DNA of 64,000 nucleotides from Dryas octopetala (lineage: Eukaryota > Streptophyta > Magnoliopsida > Rosales > Rosaceae). Each line of letters opens with the position of its first letter. The stretch's first letter is position 1. A model generated the notes under the pieces. The model was given only the letters and a program-made list of their open reading frames with translations. It ran no database searches and was not told the origin of the DNA. Of the stretch, positions 11,599-24,260 are shown piece after piece. The stretch spans positions 1,860,001-1,924,000 of the forward strand of contig OY992835.1 of the NCBI GenBank assembly GCA_963921425.1, in the 5' to 3' direction. The position numbers were made by a program, and so were the translations under genes.

Positions 11599-11975
11599 CT
11601 AATTAAGAGATTCATGGCAAAAAATAGGAGAATCTTGTTTCGGAGAAGGCATGACCTTGGCAACAATGTTAGGAATAGGGCCATGAAAATAAGGGCCTTG
11701 CTCCGCTACAATAGATGACACAATCTTCGAGCTCATCAACCCAATCTTCCTCTCACGAATGCGATCATTGCAAGTGTGCTCATTATTCAATGTCCGAATG
11801 TAAAAGAACCCATTGGTTGGATCGACACAATGATGCATACACCTTCCAATTACACCCGTCTAAACTTTTCTTGGAACACACTGCCGTTACTCACTCCTTC
11901 TCATTTTTAGTGTACACAAATTGGAACCCCTTCTCAACTGCATATTTGAGTAACTTATGCCTGAAATCAATGACA
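11599..11975 (-). pseudogene. MuDR-type (MULE) transposase N-terminal pseudogene
   Basis: Reading the minus strand from 11975, one frame gives an FRHKLLKYAVEKGFQF block, then a TGA where the family has Arg (E-stop-VTAVC), then CNWKVYAS. After a frameshift near 11835 the frame gives FFYIRTLNNEHTCNDR and GLMSSKIVSSIV. This order (YA..GF, R.T..C....C.W...AS, EHTC, SKI) is the N-terminal module of MULE transposases. The DDE catalytic core is not seen, so it is a non-functional fragment. A plant MULE-derived host gene is less likely given the breaks. Confidence 0.7.
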
Positions 11976-13055
11976 CCACCAATGATTTTTTGGCCAACGC
12001 TATGGATATAGGTTCTCCAAGGTAGGGACAAATAGGTGCGACCAAAAAGTGTTGATATGTCCCCAAATACTCGTTCTCATAAATAGAATTACCCCCTTCA
12101 CAGCTTAGACCTTGCAACGCCAAATCCACACCACAAATTTGAGATAACACAGTTTTAGAAATACTAATAGTAACAACAGTTTTTTTTATCATTAATCAAT
12201 GACAAAAAAAAAAAAAAAAGCACTCGCACATCCTGGTCACATTGCAGCACACATGATGGATAGTTTGCAACAAGGTATGACATCTCAAAGGCTCCAACTA
12301 TCAGCTCATCAAACCTTTAGCATATTTCATACCACAATATATTGCAGAAAACTAGTGTCTGCATAAAATGGAATGGCAACAGTCTTGTCCTTGAAAATGC
12401 ATCTTCCGATGACAAGACCCTCCATTACCTACAAGCAAACCAAAAGTAGAATTATCATGTATTTCTTGCGAGAAGACTTTATATTACAACATAAAAAAAA
12501 AACAAGAACTTTCTAATTAACCATGTGAAATTTATCATTCATATATCATAACTGGTTTTCAAAAGCAATACAACAAATGTCTAGGACAACATAAAATTAC
12601 AAAATGTGGAAATCTGAGGCACGTACCTATAGAACAAAAAAAAAATCTACAACAATTAAGACACCTACTCTAGCAAATAGTCTGATAAATCATATATCTA
12701 TTAATCTAACCTACACCTGGGTTATTTCACCTGCAATATGTTTCATAGATTTTCTATAATTCTTGTTAGTCCTATTTTTTTATTTTGAAAATTTGTTCGA
12801 CAGTAATATATATACGTAGTCACATTTTTTGTCTGTGCAGAAGCAAATAAATGCATTCTACGTGGCTATTTTAATACTGACTCTGATGCTGGTCCCTATT
12901 TTCTATTTGATATATAGTTTATGTCTTTTGTAGAGAGATGAGAATGGGAACACAAGAGGTAAGGCGCATCTCAAAAGTTGGGCAGAAAGAAAAAACTTTA
13001 GAGGCATGGGTATCGATCCCACAATTTTTTTACATCAAATAAGACACCTACTCAA
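11976..13055. other. Intergenic, no confident feature
   Basis: AT-rich, with homopolymer runs near 12207 and 12498. A minus-strand frame at 11887-12192 gives no recognised domain. No RNA gene was seen. Confidence 0.45.
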
Positions 13056-13180
13056 GCTAGGGGTCACCAAAAAGCCCAAGGCCCAAAGCCCACCCGAAGC
13101 TCGCTCGGCCCATTGGGCTTGAAGCCCGATCTGGCCTGAAATTTGGGTCGGGCCGAATAGTCATTTGGCTGGGCTTGGAA
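13055..13180 (+). mobile_element. hAT-like transposon terminus with GGCCC-rich subterminal region
   Basis: TAGGGGTCACCAAAAAGCCC is followed by repeated GGCCC, AAGCCC and GGGCTT words up to about 13165. The form resembles ends of plant hAT elements (TAGGGGTGGCAAA type). It lies within 250 bases of the NAC stop codon. No opposite end or target duplication was identified. Confidence 0.35.
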
Positions 13181-13417
13181 AAATATAGTTAAATTTGGAA
13201 AAATAGATGAAAACAAAGAAACAAATAAAAGAAAGAAGAAAGTTCCATTACTATAAATCATCAATATCAAATAGTACATAATTTGTTGTCAATGTATAAT
13301 AAATACAATTATAATGAGATAATTAAACAACTTGTATAGCTATATGGGTTAGGCTGATTTATCCCCCCTCCCAAACAAACAACTATTGTTAGAACTCAAA
13401 TAATTAAATTCAGAAAT

Positions 13418-15792
13418 TCAAGACGTAATTATATTGTGGTTAGCCCACATGGTACAAAGAGCCAAAGAAACAGTGAGGAAAATCCCTATCTTCTTCAGAA
13501 ACACACTACAACTATTCCCACCTCTTATATTAACCAAGCAAACCTTTTTCTTCTTCTTCTTGACAATCGTAAAGGAATCATCTTTTTCTTGAGTGGTTGT
13601 GGTTGCAGTAGTGAAGCCATCCAAGACCAATTTCTCATCTTGAACCATATGTTGATCATCCCCAACATAAATGATGTGCATTAATAGAAGTGTGACAGCA
13701 AAAACGACGGCGTTTGTAATTTTCCTCCATGGCTTTGTTGATTTGGTGGCAATTCCCACAAACTTTTCTGTCACAAAAGCCTTGAAACTCCCAAAGAAAA
13801 GACCACCATTCTCTGACTGTGTATGGGCTTTCTCTACCAAGAAGTTTTGGGCCAACACTGGGCTTAGATGGACCTTGACTGTCTGTGAAGGCATTAGCTG
13901 GTGAAAGAATGTCTCGGCCACCTGACGAGTGGAGACAAACATTCCATGATTGACTTTGATTTCTTCAATGACTTCGAAGCTTGGAGAAGGGGAATAGTCA
14001 TCGAGGTTGCCATCATGGAGAAAGTTCTCATTTGGGTCTTCGTTGATGAATCCAAGTGAGAAGTCATTTGTCTCGCTATCAGTGAATTCCTTGATCATGC
14101 TATTATGATCATGCCCATCTTCTCCTGCAACTGATCTTTTTTCTCAGTGAAAGGAATTGATAGCTCAAAAATACAAAGGAAAATGATACAGATATCACAT
14201 TTTTAGGAGAAACACTTGGATGAGACCACTTTATCAGCATGATGACTTGGTTTACAAGTTTTTCTTTATTTTAGAGCATATTAGCTGCCACATGACGTGG
14301 CAATTAATGCGTATGTACTTATTACATCAGTTATACATTATTGTCAACTGTTAACTAATACATTGTAGTCAATTAATGTAGTTAAAAAATGGAGTTCATT
14401 TAACATTATTCTGAAAAAAAAATGCAATAATCGATCAGTTGGGAAAGAAAAAAGTAGAACTCTTGTGCATACCTTGAACATCATGCTCTTCCCTTCGAAA
14501 ACTTGAAATGTTTTCTATTGGAACTATCTTGTGTTGTTCCGTGAAACTCTATCAATTTCAAAAAAGGAAAATGTATATTAATACCGCTAGCTCTGCATTG
14601 AACTACAAGCACTGCATTTTTAATAATTAGGTCTTACTTGATGCATAACAAGTGAGATTTATAATTAAGTAAAAACTTAGGGTAATACTCTCTGGTAGAC
14701 ATTTTAGCATCTTAGGACACTTATATTGTCATATTATGAATTTAGATTATACGTTCAGGTAAAACTTAACATTGTCTATTAATAACCCAAATTCACAATT
14801 TAACAACATAAATATCATATGTTGGCAGATTATTTGGCAAGAGAAAGTTTCAGTTATAATAAGTTGACCGAACATTAAATTAAGGTACCTTGATCTCCAG
14901 ATCTTTGTCTGACATTCCTACCCATCTTAGGTTCTCGGCTGTATTGTCTGTCCCGAAATCAACATCCTCCAGATCTCCAATCTCGATTGCTCTTGTATAT
15001 GAATTTAATTCCCATGATTTATCCACATATCTTATGTCATTAATCTGATTATAATGAGCTTCTCTGTCGACCATAAAGCTAAAATCACTGACTGCAGGAG
15101 CATAGTTTCCACCCCATGTGTGGTCAACTTCAAGATTATTGGACTGATTTATCATTTCTTGAGAAACATGGGCAACTGAGAGAATTTCCTGCAGAGCATC
15201 AGTTTCACTTGTGCTTTCAAGTGCAGGATTTGAATATTGCTGAGTTCTGAAGTCGGTACGTCCAACTTGAGGGAAATCCTCTACTTCTAATGGAGGAAGT
15301 GAGAGCCGATGCTGCAGCCTTGCACACTCTAAGGCTATGTCAACCTGCAAGTAAACAAAGAAAATGGTGTGAGGACTATATATACACATATATGAATTGA
15401 TATTGCACACTCTATTAATTGCACACTCTCATGAATGCATCTTATCATATTCTACATTTAGACCATACATTCAATAAAACTACATCAACCTAATCAATAT
15501 TTATGGATGACATATAAGTATATATTATATGTTCTGACTATCTTATAAAAAAATTAAATTCCGATTAATGAATAAAGGATATATATAATTGATAAGGTTA
15601 ATTTGTTCTTTCATAGGAAAATTAAATGTCATGTTCTCAAATCATCAATATAACCCATTGAACATATGAATTTTCTTAATTTGAATGTATATATTGTTTT
15701 AATCTACAACTAATTGATAATATAACATGTCAAAATATTAGACAAAAAAAATTACCCAAATTTTGTGCATAATATTTAAGCGCTTAATAGTG

Positions 15793-15844
<52 letters not shown>

Positions 15845-17819
15845 AGATGGAGGGTACGACATGTTTCCATGATTGGGAAATGAAGGAAATGATGATGGAA
15901 AGTTGAATGCCTCTTTTGACAAGAACTGTGTCCATTTCCCATGGTCTCTTCTTCTACCCATATCAAGCTGTGAGGATGTATGAACCATGTTTGGTGAGGA
16001 AGAGCATACGTTATTCATTGCCATCGGATAACTGGAGCTCTCAAAATCTTCACACCTTCCATCAGAGTAAAGTTCAACACTAGATGAGTGGTCACTTGTA
16101 AGCTGATTATAATTGGTAGTACCACTTGTGCTGCCATAATGCTCTCCTATCTTTGGCCCAGTTGCACTCTTCTTAAAAATACGACAAAGCGCATATGCAT
16201 CCTGAGTATATATGTATGATTTAGTAAACAAGATTATTAGGTCATTAAATTTGAGTTGAAGCTCAAAAGTACGTAAATTAAAAATGAAAAATATTGAAAC
16301 GAATGCATATATATGCATATATGAGAGAGAAAGAAAAGAACCTGAACCTGCAAGCCATGTGCAGTTTCACATTCCCTCTCGTCCAGGCGATATTCATGCA
16401 TAACCCAATCAGTTCGGATGCCGTGGGGTGCCCTCCCTCTGTAATAAACTAGGGTTTTCTTCATGCCTACGGATCGCGTCTGTGAGTTTACTTTCCGGTC
16501 CTTTCCGGTGGCCTTCCAGTATCCGGCTTTGGTTGCCCGATTCGTCCTTGATCCGTTCGGGTACTTCCGATCTCGAGGGCTGAAGAAATACCACTCCAGA
16601 TCTTTGCTCGGTAATAATGACTTTCCTGTATTGGTTAAACTAGTTATTATAGGAGCAACTTTATTATTACTAGCTGACAGTTCGATGACATATAAATTGC
16701 TTCATCAAATGATGATCACATATAAGTATAATTACCACCCAATGACAAAAGCAGATAGAAGCATCACCTTTCAGAGATGCTATTTTTACCTTTTTGACTC
16801 CATTTATCGATCATCAAGATTACTGAATTTAGCTGTACGTTTCTTTAAGAACTTGTAAGTGAAACCATTATATATATATATATATATGTATATATATTGT
16901 TGCTTTCAAGGTCTCTGTAACCCAGAAGCTCTCTCTTGAACACGTCACTCACAAGTTTGATTAAAAACCATAAAATATTATAAATGAATTTAAAAGGATA
17001 CATATGAAGGAAGAAGTGCATGGAAAGCGCGCATTGATTGTAACTCATATATATACCTCTCGCGCACACAAAGCAATCCTTTTCCTTTTCCATGCAACAA
17101 TTAAGCTTTTTGACTTGGGTCTCTCTCTCTCTCCCATATATCTTTGTCTCACATGCACTATATATAAAACTTGGTGTTCACAACAGGAACCCTAAAGATG
17201 GTGGGGACCATGTGTTGGTCGGTGTTTGAACTACTTTTTGCTCTAGAACCTAATTACCTAACATTATCAAAAAAGCCTTATGGGACATTAAGTTAATACT
17301 AATCAAAAGCTTGGCATATTTGACTAATATATAAGTAAAGCAAAGTAAACAAATTCATTGTTAAGTAGTTTCCCATAAAAGCATAGTTAAACAAAGAGAA
17401 GGATAAGCATGCCTAAAGGACGTTTGAATACCATCAGCGCTAGTCATCTTGTGAGATCATATTTAGAAAAAGGTGCTATCGATTTGGCACATGGGTCTCT
17501 TGTTATCAATATCTGGTGCCCAAATCAATGTAAAACATTCATATACCAATCAATATATAATTAAATAGTTATACAAAAAAAAAAAAAAAAAAAGAGAGTA
17601 AGAAAAACATGCAAAAGAAAAAAATAAGAAGCCCACTACAACAATATGAAATCAGGAAATACCTGGTAAGTCCCAAGGTTCACACTTGTAGAGGTCAACT
17701 TCAGGGATGACCTCTAATTCGATCTTACGGCCATTAATCTTCCTTTTCAAGTAGTAAGCAACCAGTTCCTCGTCTGTGGGATGGAACCTAAAACCTGGAG
17801 GCAATGAAACAGGAGCCAT
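13418..17819 (-). CDS. NAC-domain transcription factor with C-terminal hydrophobic segments, six exons
   Basis: Exons read 17819-17663, 16625-16348, 16201-15842, 15344-14889, 14548-14473 and 14124-13418. All have GT-AG borders, and they sum to 2034 bases (677 aa plus stop). Exon 1 starts [19 protein letters not shown], the NAC A subdomain. Exon 2 carries [27 protein letters not shown] and [20 protein letters not shown], the DNA-binding C and D subdomains. Exon 3 opens with [11 protein letters not shown]. The N-terminus resembles the Arabidopsis NAC028/045/086 group. Exon 4 ([13 protein letters not shown]) and later parts are the variable regulatory region. Residues about 578-596 and 655-669 are hydrophobic, so the factor may be tethered to a membrane and released by proteolysis, as in NTL proteins; that is inference. 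Intron 3 begins with a (TA)n run at its donor. Confidence 0.9.
15793..15841. repeat. (AT)n plus poly(A) tract at the start of NAC intron 3
   Basis: On the plus strand 16 A are followed by about 16 TA units ending at the complement of the intron GT (15840-15841). On the gene strand the intron therefore opens GTATATATAT. The tract is likely to vary in length and lies directly against a splice donor. Confidence 0.9.
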
Positions 17820-19720
<1,901 letters not shown>

Positions 19721-19724
19721 AATT

Positions 19725-20375
19725 ATCTTGTTTGGCCCCTTTTGAATTTTTTCTTCCAGGTGGCCTAGGACGCGCATTGGATAGTGGTTGAAATGTCGGA
19801 ATGTCCTTAGTTGAGTTGTCTGAATCAGAGTCGTTATTTGGTGTGTCGTCAACGTCGGTGGAGGTGTCTGTATTGGTAACCATTGAAGAACCCTACTTCA
19901 CAGTGTCTTGCATGTAATAATGGCCATACATGGGGCCATCTCAAACATTTTTTGCCATTTAAATATTTGTAACGAGTACATGCTTGAACCACTTATACAA
20001 ATTAATGATTCCAAAGAAATTAATAATAAGGTATACAAAGAACATATGTTTTAATTAATTTGTTAAAAAAAACTCACCAAATTGTCACTATTAATGCTAC
20101 TAGCACACTCTCTATGAACTGTAAGGTAGTATGTCCACATCTTTGTGCAATCATGGCTTATCAACCTAAAATGAGCTTTGAGTATGTCAAGTTGTCGGCC
20201 CAATGAGTGGCCTTCGAGATAATTCAATATACTCGATCAACGTGAATTTGTGCCCAAAAAAATTGGGATTTCTTTGACCAAGAATAAGGACGCGATTTCA
20301 ATGATTTTTCTAGCCAAGCCTTCACGAGATCAATCTCTTCAGCGCTTGCCACAACATACCTTTCTTCCCCATCAA
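19725..20375 (-). pseudogene. PIF/Harbinger ORF1-like (Myb/trihelix, NAM-associated) pseudogene
   Basis: From 20370 downwards the minus strand reads AEEIDLVKAWLEKSL, then SKKSQFFWAQIHVD. A one-base frameshift at about 20228 follows, then GRQLDILKAHFRLISHDC and a Ser-rich end at a GTGAGT donor near 20078. The part after a candidate acceptor at about 19910 has an acidic Ser/Asp run and RPRPPGRKNSKG. This pattern (Myb-like W..EED..L..aWL, FW..I, a cysteine-containing helix, acidic linker, RP.G.K..K) resembles ORF1 proteins of Harbinger-type transposons and related plant NAM-associated proteins. The frameshift and a TAG near 19888 make it a pseudogene. The family assignment is by pattern only. 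Confidence 0.5.
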
Positions 20376-21400
20376 TGAAAATACAAAAACTTATGTAAGA
20401 TTTTTGGAGAGAAAAATATTGATGAATGTGTGAAATTAGATGAAGTGAATGAGAAATATATAGAAAAAATATGAAAATAGCTGTTGGATTCTATGTGATC
20501 ATTTTCAGAATTTTTTTAAAATTTTTTTTAGATTTGTTTCGCATTTTTTATGTATTTTTATTAATTAAATTGGTTAATTATTACGGGGAATTATTCTTGC
20601 CCATTGATCTCCAACAAACAGCTATTAATAGTCGTTGATCTCCCAACAAAAAGCCCAATTCAAATTAAGCCCATTATTTTATTCTGCCACTTTTTGAATT
20701 GCAGCCGTTGGATTCCAACAAAATTGCTATCAAGGCCGCTGGTTAGGAACACATACGCGTGGCCCATTTGCGTGTCACCCAAGCCCGGTAAGATGCGAGG
20801 CCTAGGTGTAGTGAGTGTCAGCCAGTATGTCGATTGCCTGTCTCCTCTCTGATTTCACACATGGGCCGGGCCCACTTTCTATAGAAAAAAAACTGATTGA
20901 TGTTCATATTTGTACATAACCAATTATGCTCAGGTGAGATAAAGCTCAATATCTCAGGTCCAGTGTGAGCCTTGATACCTATATTTGAGTCCACTATATT
21001 GGAATCAAAATCAAAATCAAGGCTTCAATGTGGAAGCCCTAAGGACCAAATATGTAATTTAACCTTTCAATGACCATCAAAACGACTATAATACCTTTCA
21101 CATGTGTTGATGTATTGTTATCTATAGAACAGTTGAATAGGGTGCAACAATCTAATGGTGAGCCTACTCGTAAAAAATTCCTTCATACTCAAAGTCAACA
21201 AAGGAAGGCTCACATGGTCATTCCTTCCATGCAATCATTAATAAAAATAAGTGTATGTTTGTAAAAATTGAAACTACATGGGGACATAAATGAAAAACAA
21301 ATTGAACAAAATGTACTAAAAATGTAATTTAGCTAGTTATAGAAGACTTGCTTACTCTATGTTGATGAAGACAAAAAATTTCTCTATCTATTTTTATTTG
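20376..21400. other. Intergenic, no confident feature
   Basis: Mixed AT-rich sequence. There is a GGGCCGGGCCC block at 20863-20873 reminiscent of transposon subterminal DNA. The short frames at 20604-20852 and 21070-21264 have no family resemblance. Confidence 0.45.
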
Positions 21401-21850
21401 CCTCAAAATCGCTATGGTCACGTGTCACGTAGGCCACGGATCAAGGAAACCATATGCTTCTAATTTGCGTTTAGGCGTGCTAGTATACGGCCGAGAGGCC
21501 AAATGTACGATCGTTGAGTTGTGCGAATCTAACTTCGGGTCAGGCGACCGTGAACCGAGAAAGAAACACCCCTCGATTGCAAGAGTTCTAATGCCTTGGT
21601 TGCAAGGACTTATGATAGATGGGCCGTATCTGGTGTGATGGTGATCCAATGAGTGAATGTGAATGTGCGAGTGATGAGTGCAAAATTAAAGTCAAGCAAA
21701 TAGCAATTAATTGTAAAGACAAAATCAAAACTTAAATGATCTTCGGTATTAATTGTAACTATGCTAGTATGAACCGTAAAACGCATAACCTAAACTATTT
21801 TATTCTAAGAAAGCAATAAACTCTAATCATGCAAGAAGTAAAAACATGAA
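21401..21850. repeat. Dispersed repeat, copy 2 (partner at 10205-10640)
   Basis: This is the same-strand partner of the copy at 10205-10640. It shares the CGGCCGAGAGGCC, AAACACCCCTCG and GATGGGCCGTAT blocks and a common downstream stretch (ATGATCTTCGGTATTAATTG in this copy). It lies about 0.8 kb left of a minus-strand gypsy gag fragment and may belong to the same element family. Confidence 0.75.
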
Positions 21851-22656
21851 TTTGAATCTAAACTATCAATATGCGAATTAAAACAGCATACTTATATAAA
21901 AATCACTAAAAACCAAAGAACATAAGCGTTTTGATCCTAAAGTATTGAGAGAAACCATGAGATTTTCTCAAAGACTTGCCTAAAAATTGAAAATTTAAAT
22001 GAACATAGTAACAACCTATGAAGTTTTGGGGACTCGATGCTCTTGAACTTATGGGATTTTTTCTGGGGATTCAGTGTTTCTTTTGTGATGATACAAGGCC
22101 TCTATTTATAGTGGTAAAACCTTAATGGGTGCCTTGGATCCCAAGAGTCCTGATCCTTCCAAGAGTTGTCACGAGTAAGGATCTTGAGGTGTTATGACTC
22201 TTGACCTACTTGGACTCTTCGGTTGCTTGGCCTAGTAGAACTTTCCTTCTTTGTCTTGATCTGCTGGGCTCGGCCCTTGTTTCTTGTACTTCTAGAGTTT
22301 TATTGCATTCGGGGCAGCCTGATGGATATCATATTAACATTTTCCAACTAGTACAACTATCTGGGCTCTGTGCATGGCCTAGTTCTACAAAAACCCAGAC
22401 CCATTAGGAAATGCAAATTTCCGGCTCAAACAGTTTTACTCTATTTATTGATTATTAAGTCACATAAAAGTACAATCCTACTTTGTATGGGTTTGCTAGA
22501 ACTAGTTTTGTTTTCACATTGTATTTTAATAATTGAGTTATTGTTTCGTCATGAAACTATCAATGGGAAGATTGTGAGGGCTAATATATTTAGTGTTAAC
22601 ATATTTCGTATGACATAAATATGATAAAGTGTATCTTTAGTTTAAATCATCCGCTG

Positions 22657-23232
22657 CTAAAAGTGGTAGATGTGTTCCACCAGATCAGTGGTTCCATCGA
22701 ACGTCTTGAACTTAGGCTGGGTGAATTTGGCAGGTCTCTTTGCGTTCAAGATCCCCTCCGTATATGGAGATCGGCATATTGTCCTAGCCGCTTCCAAGGC
22801 AAGTTCAGAAGAGGTCTTTGTTTTGATATCCTTTACCATCTTTTGGATTATGTCTCTCAGCTCCCCATTCTTTGGTTTCTTCTGATGCCTATGCCCAGAT
22901 GGGCCCGAACTGTTGCCTCTGTAGCCTCCGTTATCCTCCATTTCGTCTGAACTCTTCTAAGTTGAAGATCCATCGTCAGGTTCTTTCATCCATTCCTTCC
23001 CTTTTTTTCCGCTTGTTTCCACCATCCTGCTGTCTCTCATATTTTCCTACCTTCTTCAATGCGTTCTCTGCTATTCTTCTGGTTTGGCAGAGTTCATCGA
23101 GCATCTTCCTTATGTACGGAGGTGCATCCCCCGCTCCTTGAGAGTTCCCTGAGTTCTGTTGTTGTGCGATAGGTGACCTCAGGCCGTTCCCATCAAGTCT
23201 AATCCTTGTCATTATGTTAATGAACAACTTTT
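22657..23232 (-). pseudogene. Ty3/gypsy gag fragment (Tat/Athila-like), frameshifted
   Basis: The minus strand from 23227 gives an acidic and basic gag N-terminus. A frame change near 22960 leads to a frame with RSPYTEGILNAKRPAKF and TFDGTTDLVEHIYHF, the block that in plant gypsy gag proteins reads like DGTTDP.DHL. A stop directly follows at 22657 and no capsid remainder, protease or pol lies downstream. It is a truncated, inactive copy. It sits directly behind a primer-binding-like site at 23251-23260. Confidence 0.75.
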
Positions 23233-23250
23233 TTTCTAAGAATTCTCATA

Positions 23251-23260
23251 GATAGCGCCA
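23251..23260 (-). other. Retroelement primer-binding-like site
   Basis: On the minus strand the LTR-like sequence ends CCAACA and is followed by GTTGGCGCTATCTATGAGAA. This resembles the TTGGCGCCGTCTGTGGGAA junction of Tat/Athila-type elements, whose primer is thought to be tRNA-Asp. The copy is degenerate after TGGCGC. Confidence 0.6.
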
Positions 23261-23262
23261 AC

Positions 23263-23700
23263 TGTTGGACCAAAATCTTCAAGGAAAAATAATTTGGCCT
23301 ACAGGTGTTGTGGACTTGGAATCGAACCCTCGATCAGTTAATTGGGCTTGAGCTCGTTGTCTGATCTTGGTTTGTTTTTGAATGGTGGAATAGATGGGGT
23401 ACCTGCAAAAAATACTTCGACGCTCAAATTAGTGTCCCTTCTAGTTACTATATGTTCAGGATTAGTAGATCGGCCCCTTTTCAAAATGATTGTGCTTCTT
23501 ATTTATAATCAACGACTTCTTGAGAGTAAGCTTGAGAATAAAGCTTACGACATTATGAGCAAGTAACTCTCTCCACGTGTCTTCCATCCTGATGTCTACG
23601 CTGAGTTACTTGCTTCTCACGCCCACGTTCACATTTCATTCAATCACGTGGATAAACACAATTTCGTCTTGGGCTTTTCAACAAAATGGGTTATGTTTAT
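23263..23700 (-). mobile_element. Gypsy LTR remnant
   Basis: Adjacent to the primer-binding site, the minus strand holds a block reading TTGAGCGTCGAAGTATTTTT then GCAGGTACCCC, which I recognise from LTRs of this plant gypsy group. The outer end with TG and a target duplication was not found, so the right limit is approximate. Confidence 0.55.
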
Positions 23701-23883
23701 CCAATTTCATCTTGGGCTTTTCAACAAAATGGCTTCACATAACCCAAACTTAATTAAATCACTCCAATTGATTCAGCCCAAATGTCCAATTGATTCAGCC
23801 CAAATGTCGTTTGATCATTTGATATGATGAATTACCATTTGATATCTTGTTCATTTAATAAAATAACCAAAGATATTTGGATT

Positions 23884-23885
<2 letters not shown>
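23701..23885. repeat. Small direct duplications next to the LTR remnant
   Basis: TCTTGGGCTTTTCAACAAAA occurs at about 23667 and again at about 23711. CCAATTGATTCAGCCCAAATG occurs twice in tandem at about 23763-23806. They look like local slippage duplications. Confidence 0.7.
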
Positions 23886-23929
<44 letters not shown>

Positions 23930-24042
23930 CTTTTTATTGATGACTATACATTGGGATTACATATGCAGGATACTTTATATGAATTGCAGCCAATGCTTAA
24001 AAACAATAAATTTCTTTTCCTGCACAAATCTACTTAAAAATC

Positions 24043-24084
<42 letters not shown>

Positions 24085-24201
24085 CTTTTTATTGATGACT
24101 ATACATTGGGATTACGTATGCAGGATACTTTATATGAATTGCAGCCAATGCTTAAATACAATAAATTTCTTTTCCTGCACAAATCTACTTAAAAATCTCA
24201 C
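23886..24201. repeat. 155-bp tandem duplication, each copy led by a (GA)n run
   Basis: Each unit is a GA microsatellite (23887-23928; 24047-24083) followed by the same unique sequence starting GGCTTTTTATTGATGAC and ending AATCTCAC. The second copy differs at only a few positions. The pair lies 60-375 bases past the PRAF stop codon, in its likely 3' untranslated region. On the gene strand each copy contains AATAAA (complement at about 23931-23938 and 24086-24093), so a possible poly(A) signal was duplicated. Confidence 0.92.
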
Positions 24202-24260
24202 CTACCAGCTAGCAGTTAGGTAGGCAAGTCCAAATATAAGGGGCACATAAAAATTGGCCC

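Noticed and set aside
12995..13020. B-box-like GGTATCGATCCC
   Set aside because: Isolated motif without an A box, stems or a tail.
13436..13904. Plus-strand frames opposite the last NAC exon
   Set aside because: Shadows of the minus-strand NAC exon.
23300..23340. tRNA-like B box (GGTTCGATTCCAAGTCC on the minus strand) in the gypsy LTR remnant
   Set aside because: No A box at the right distance and no cloverleaf could be drawn, so it is not called a tRNA gene.
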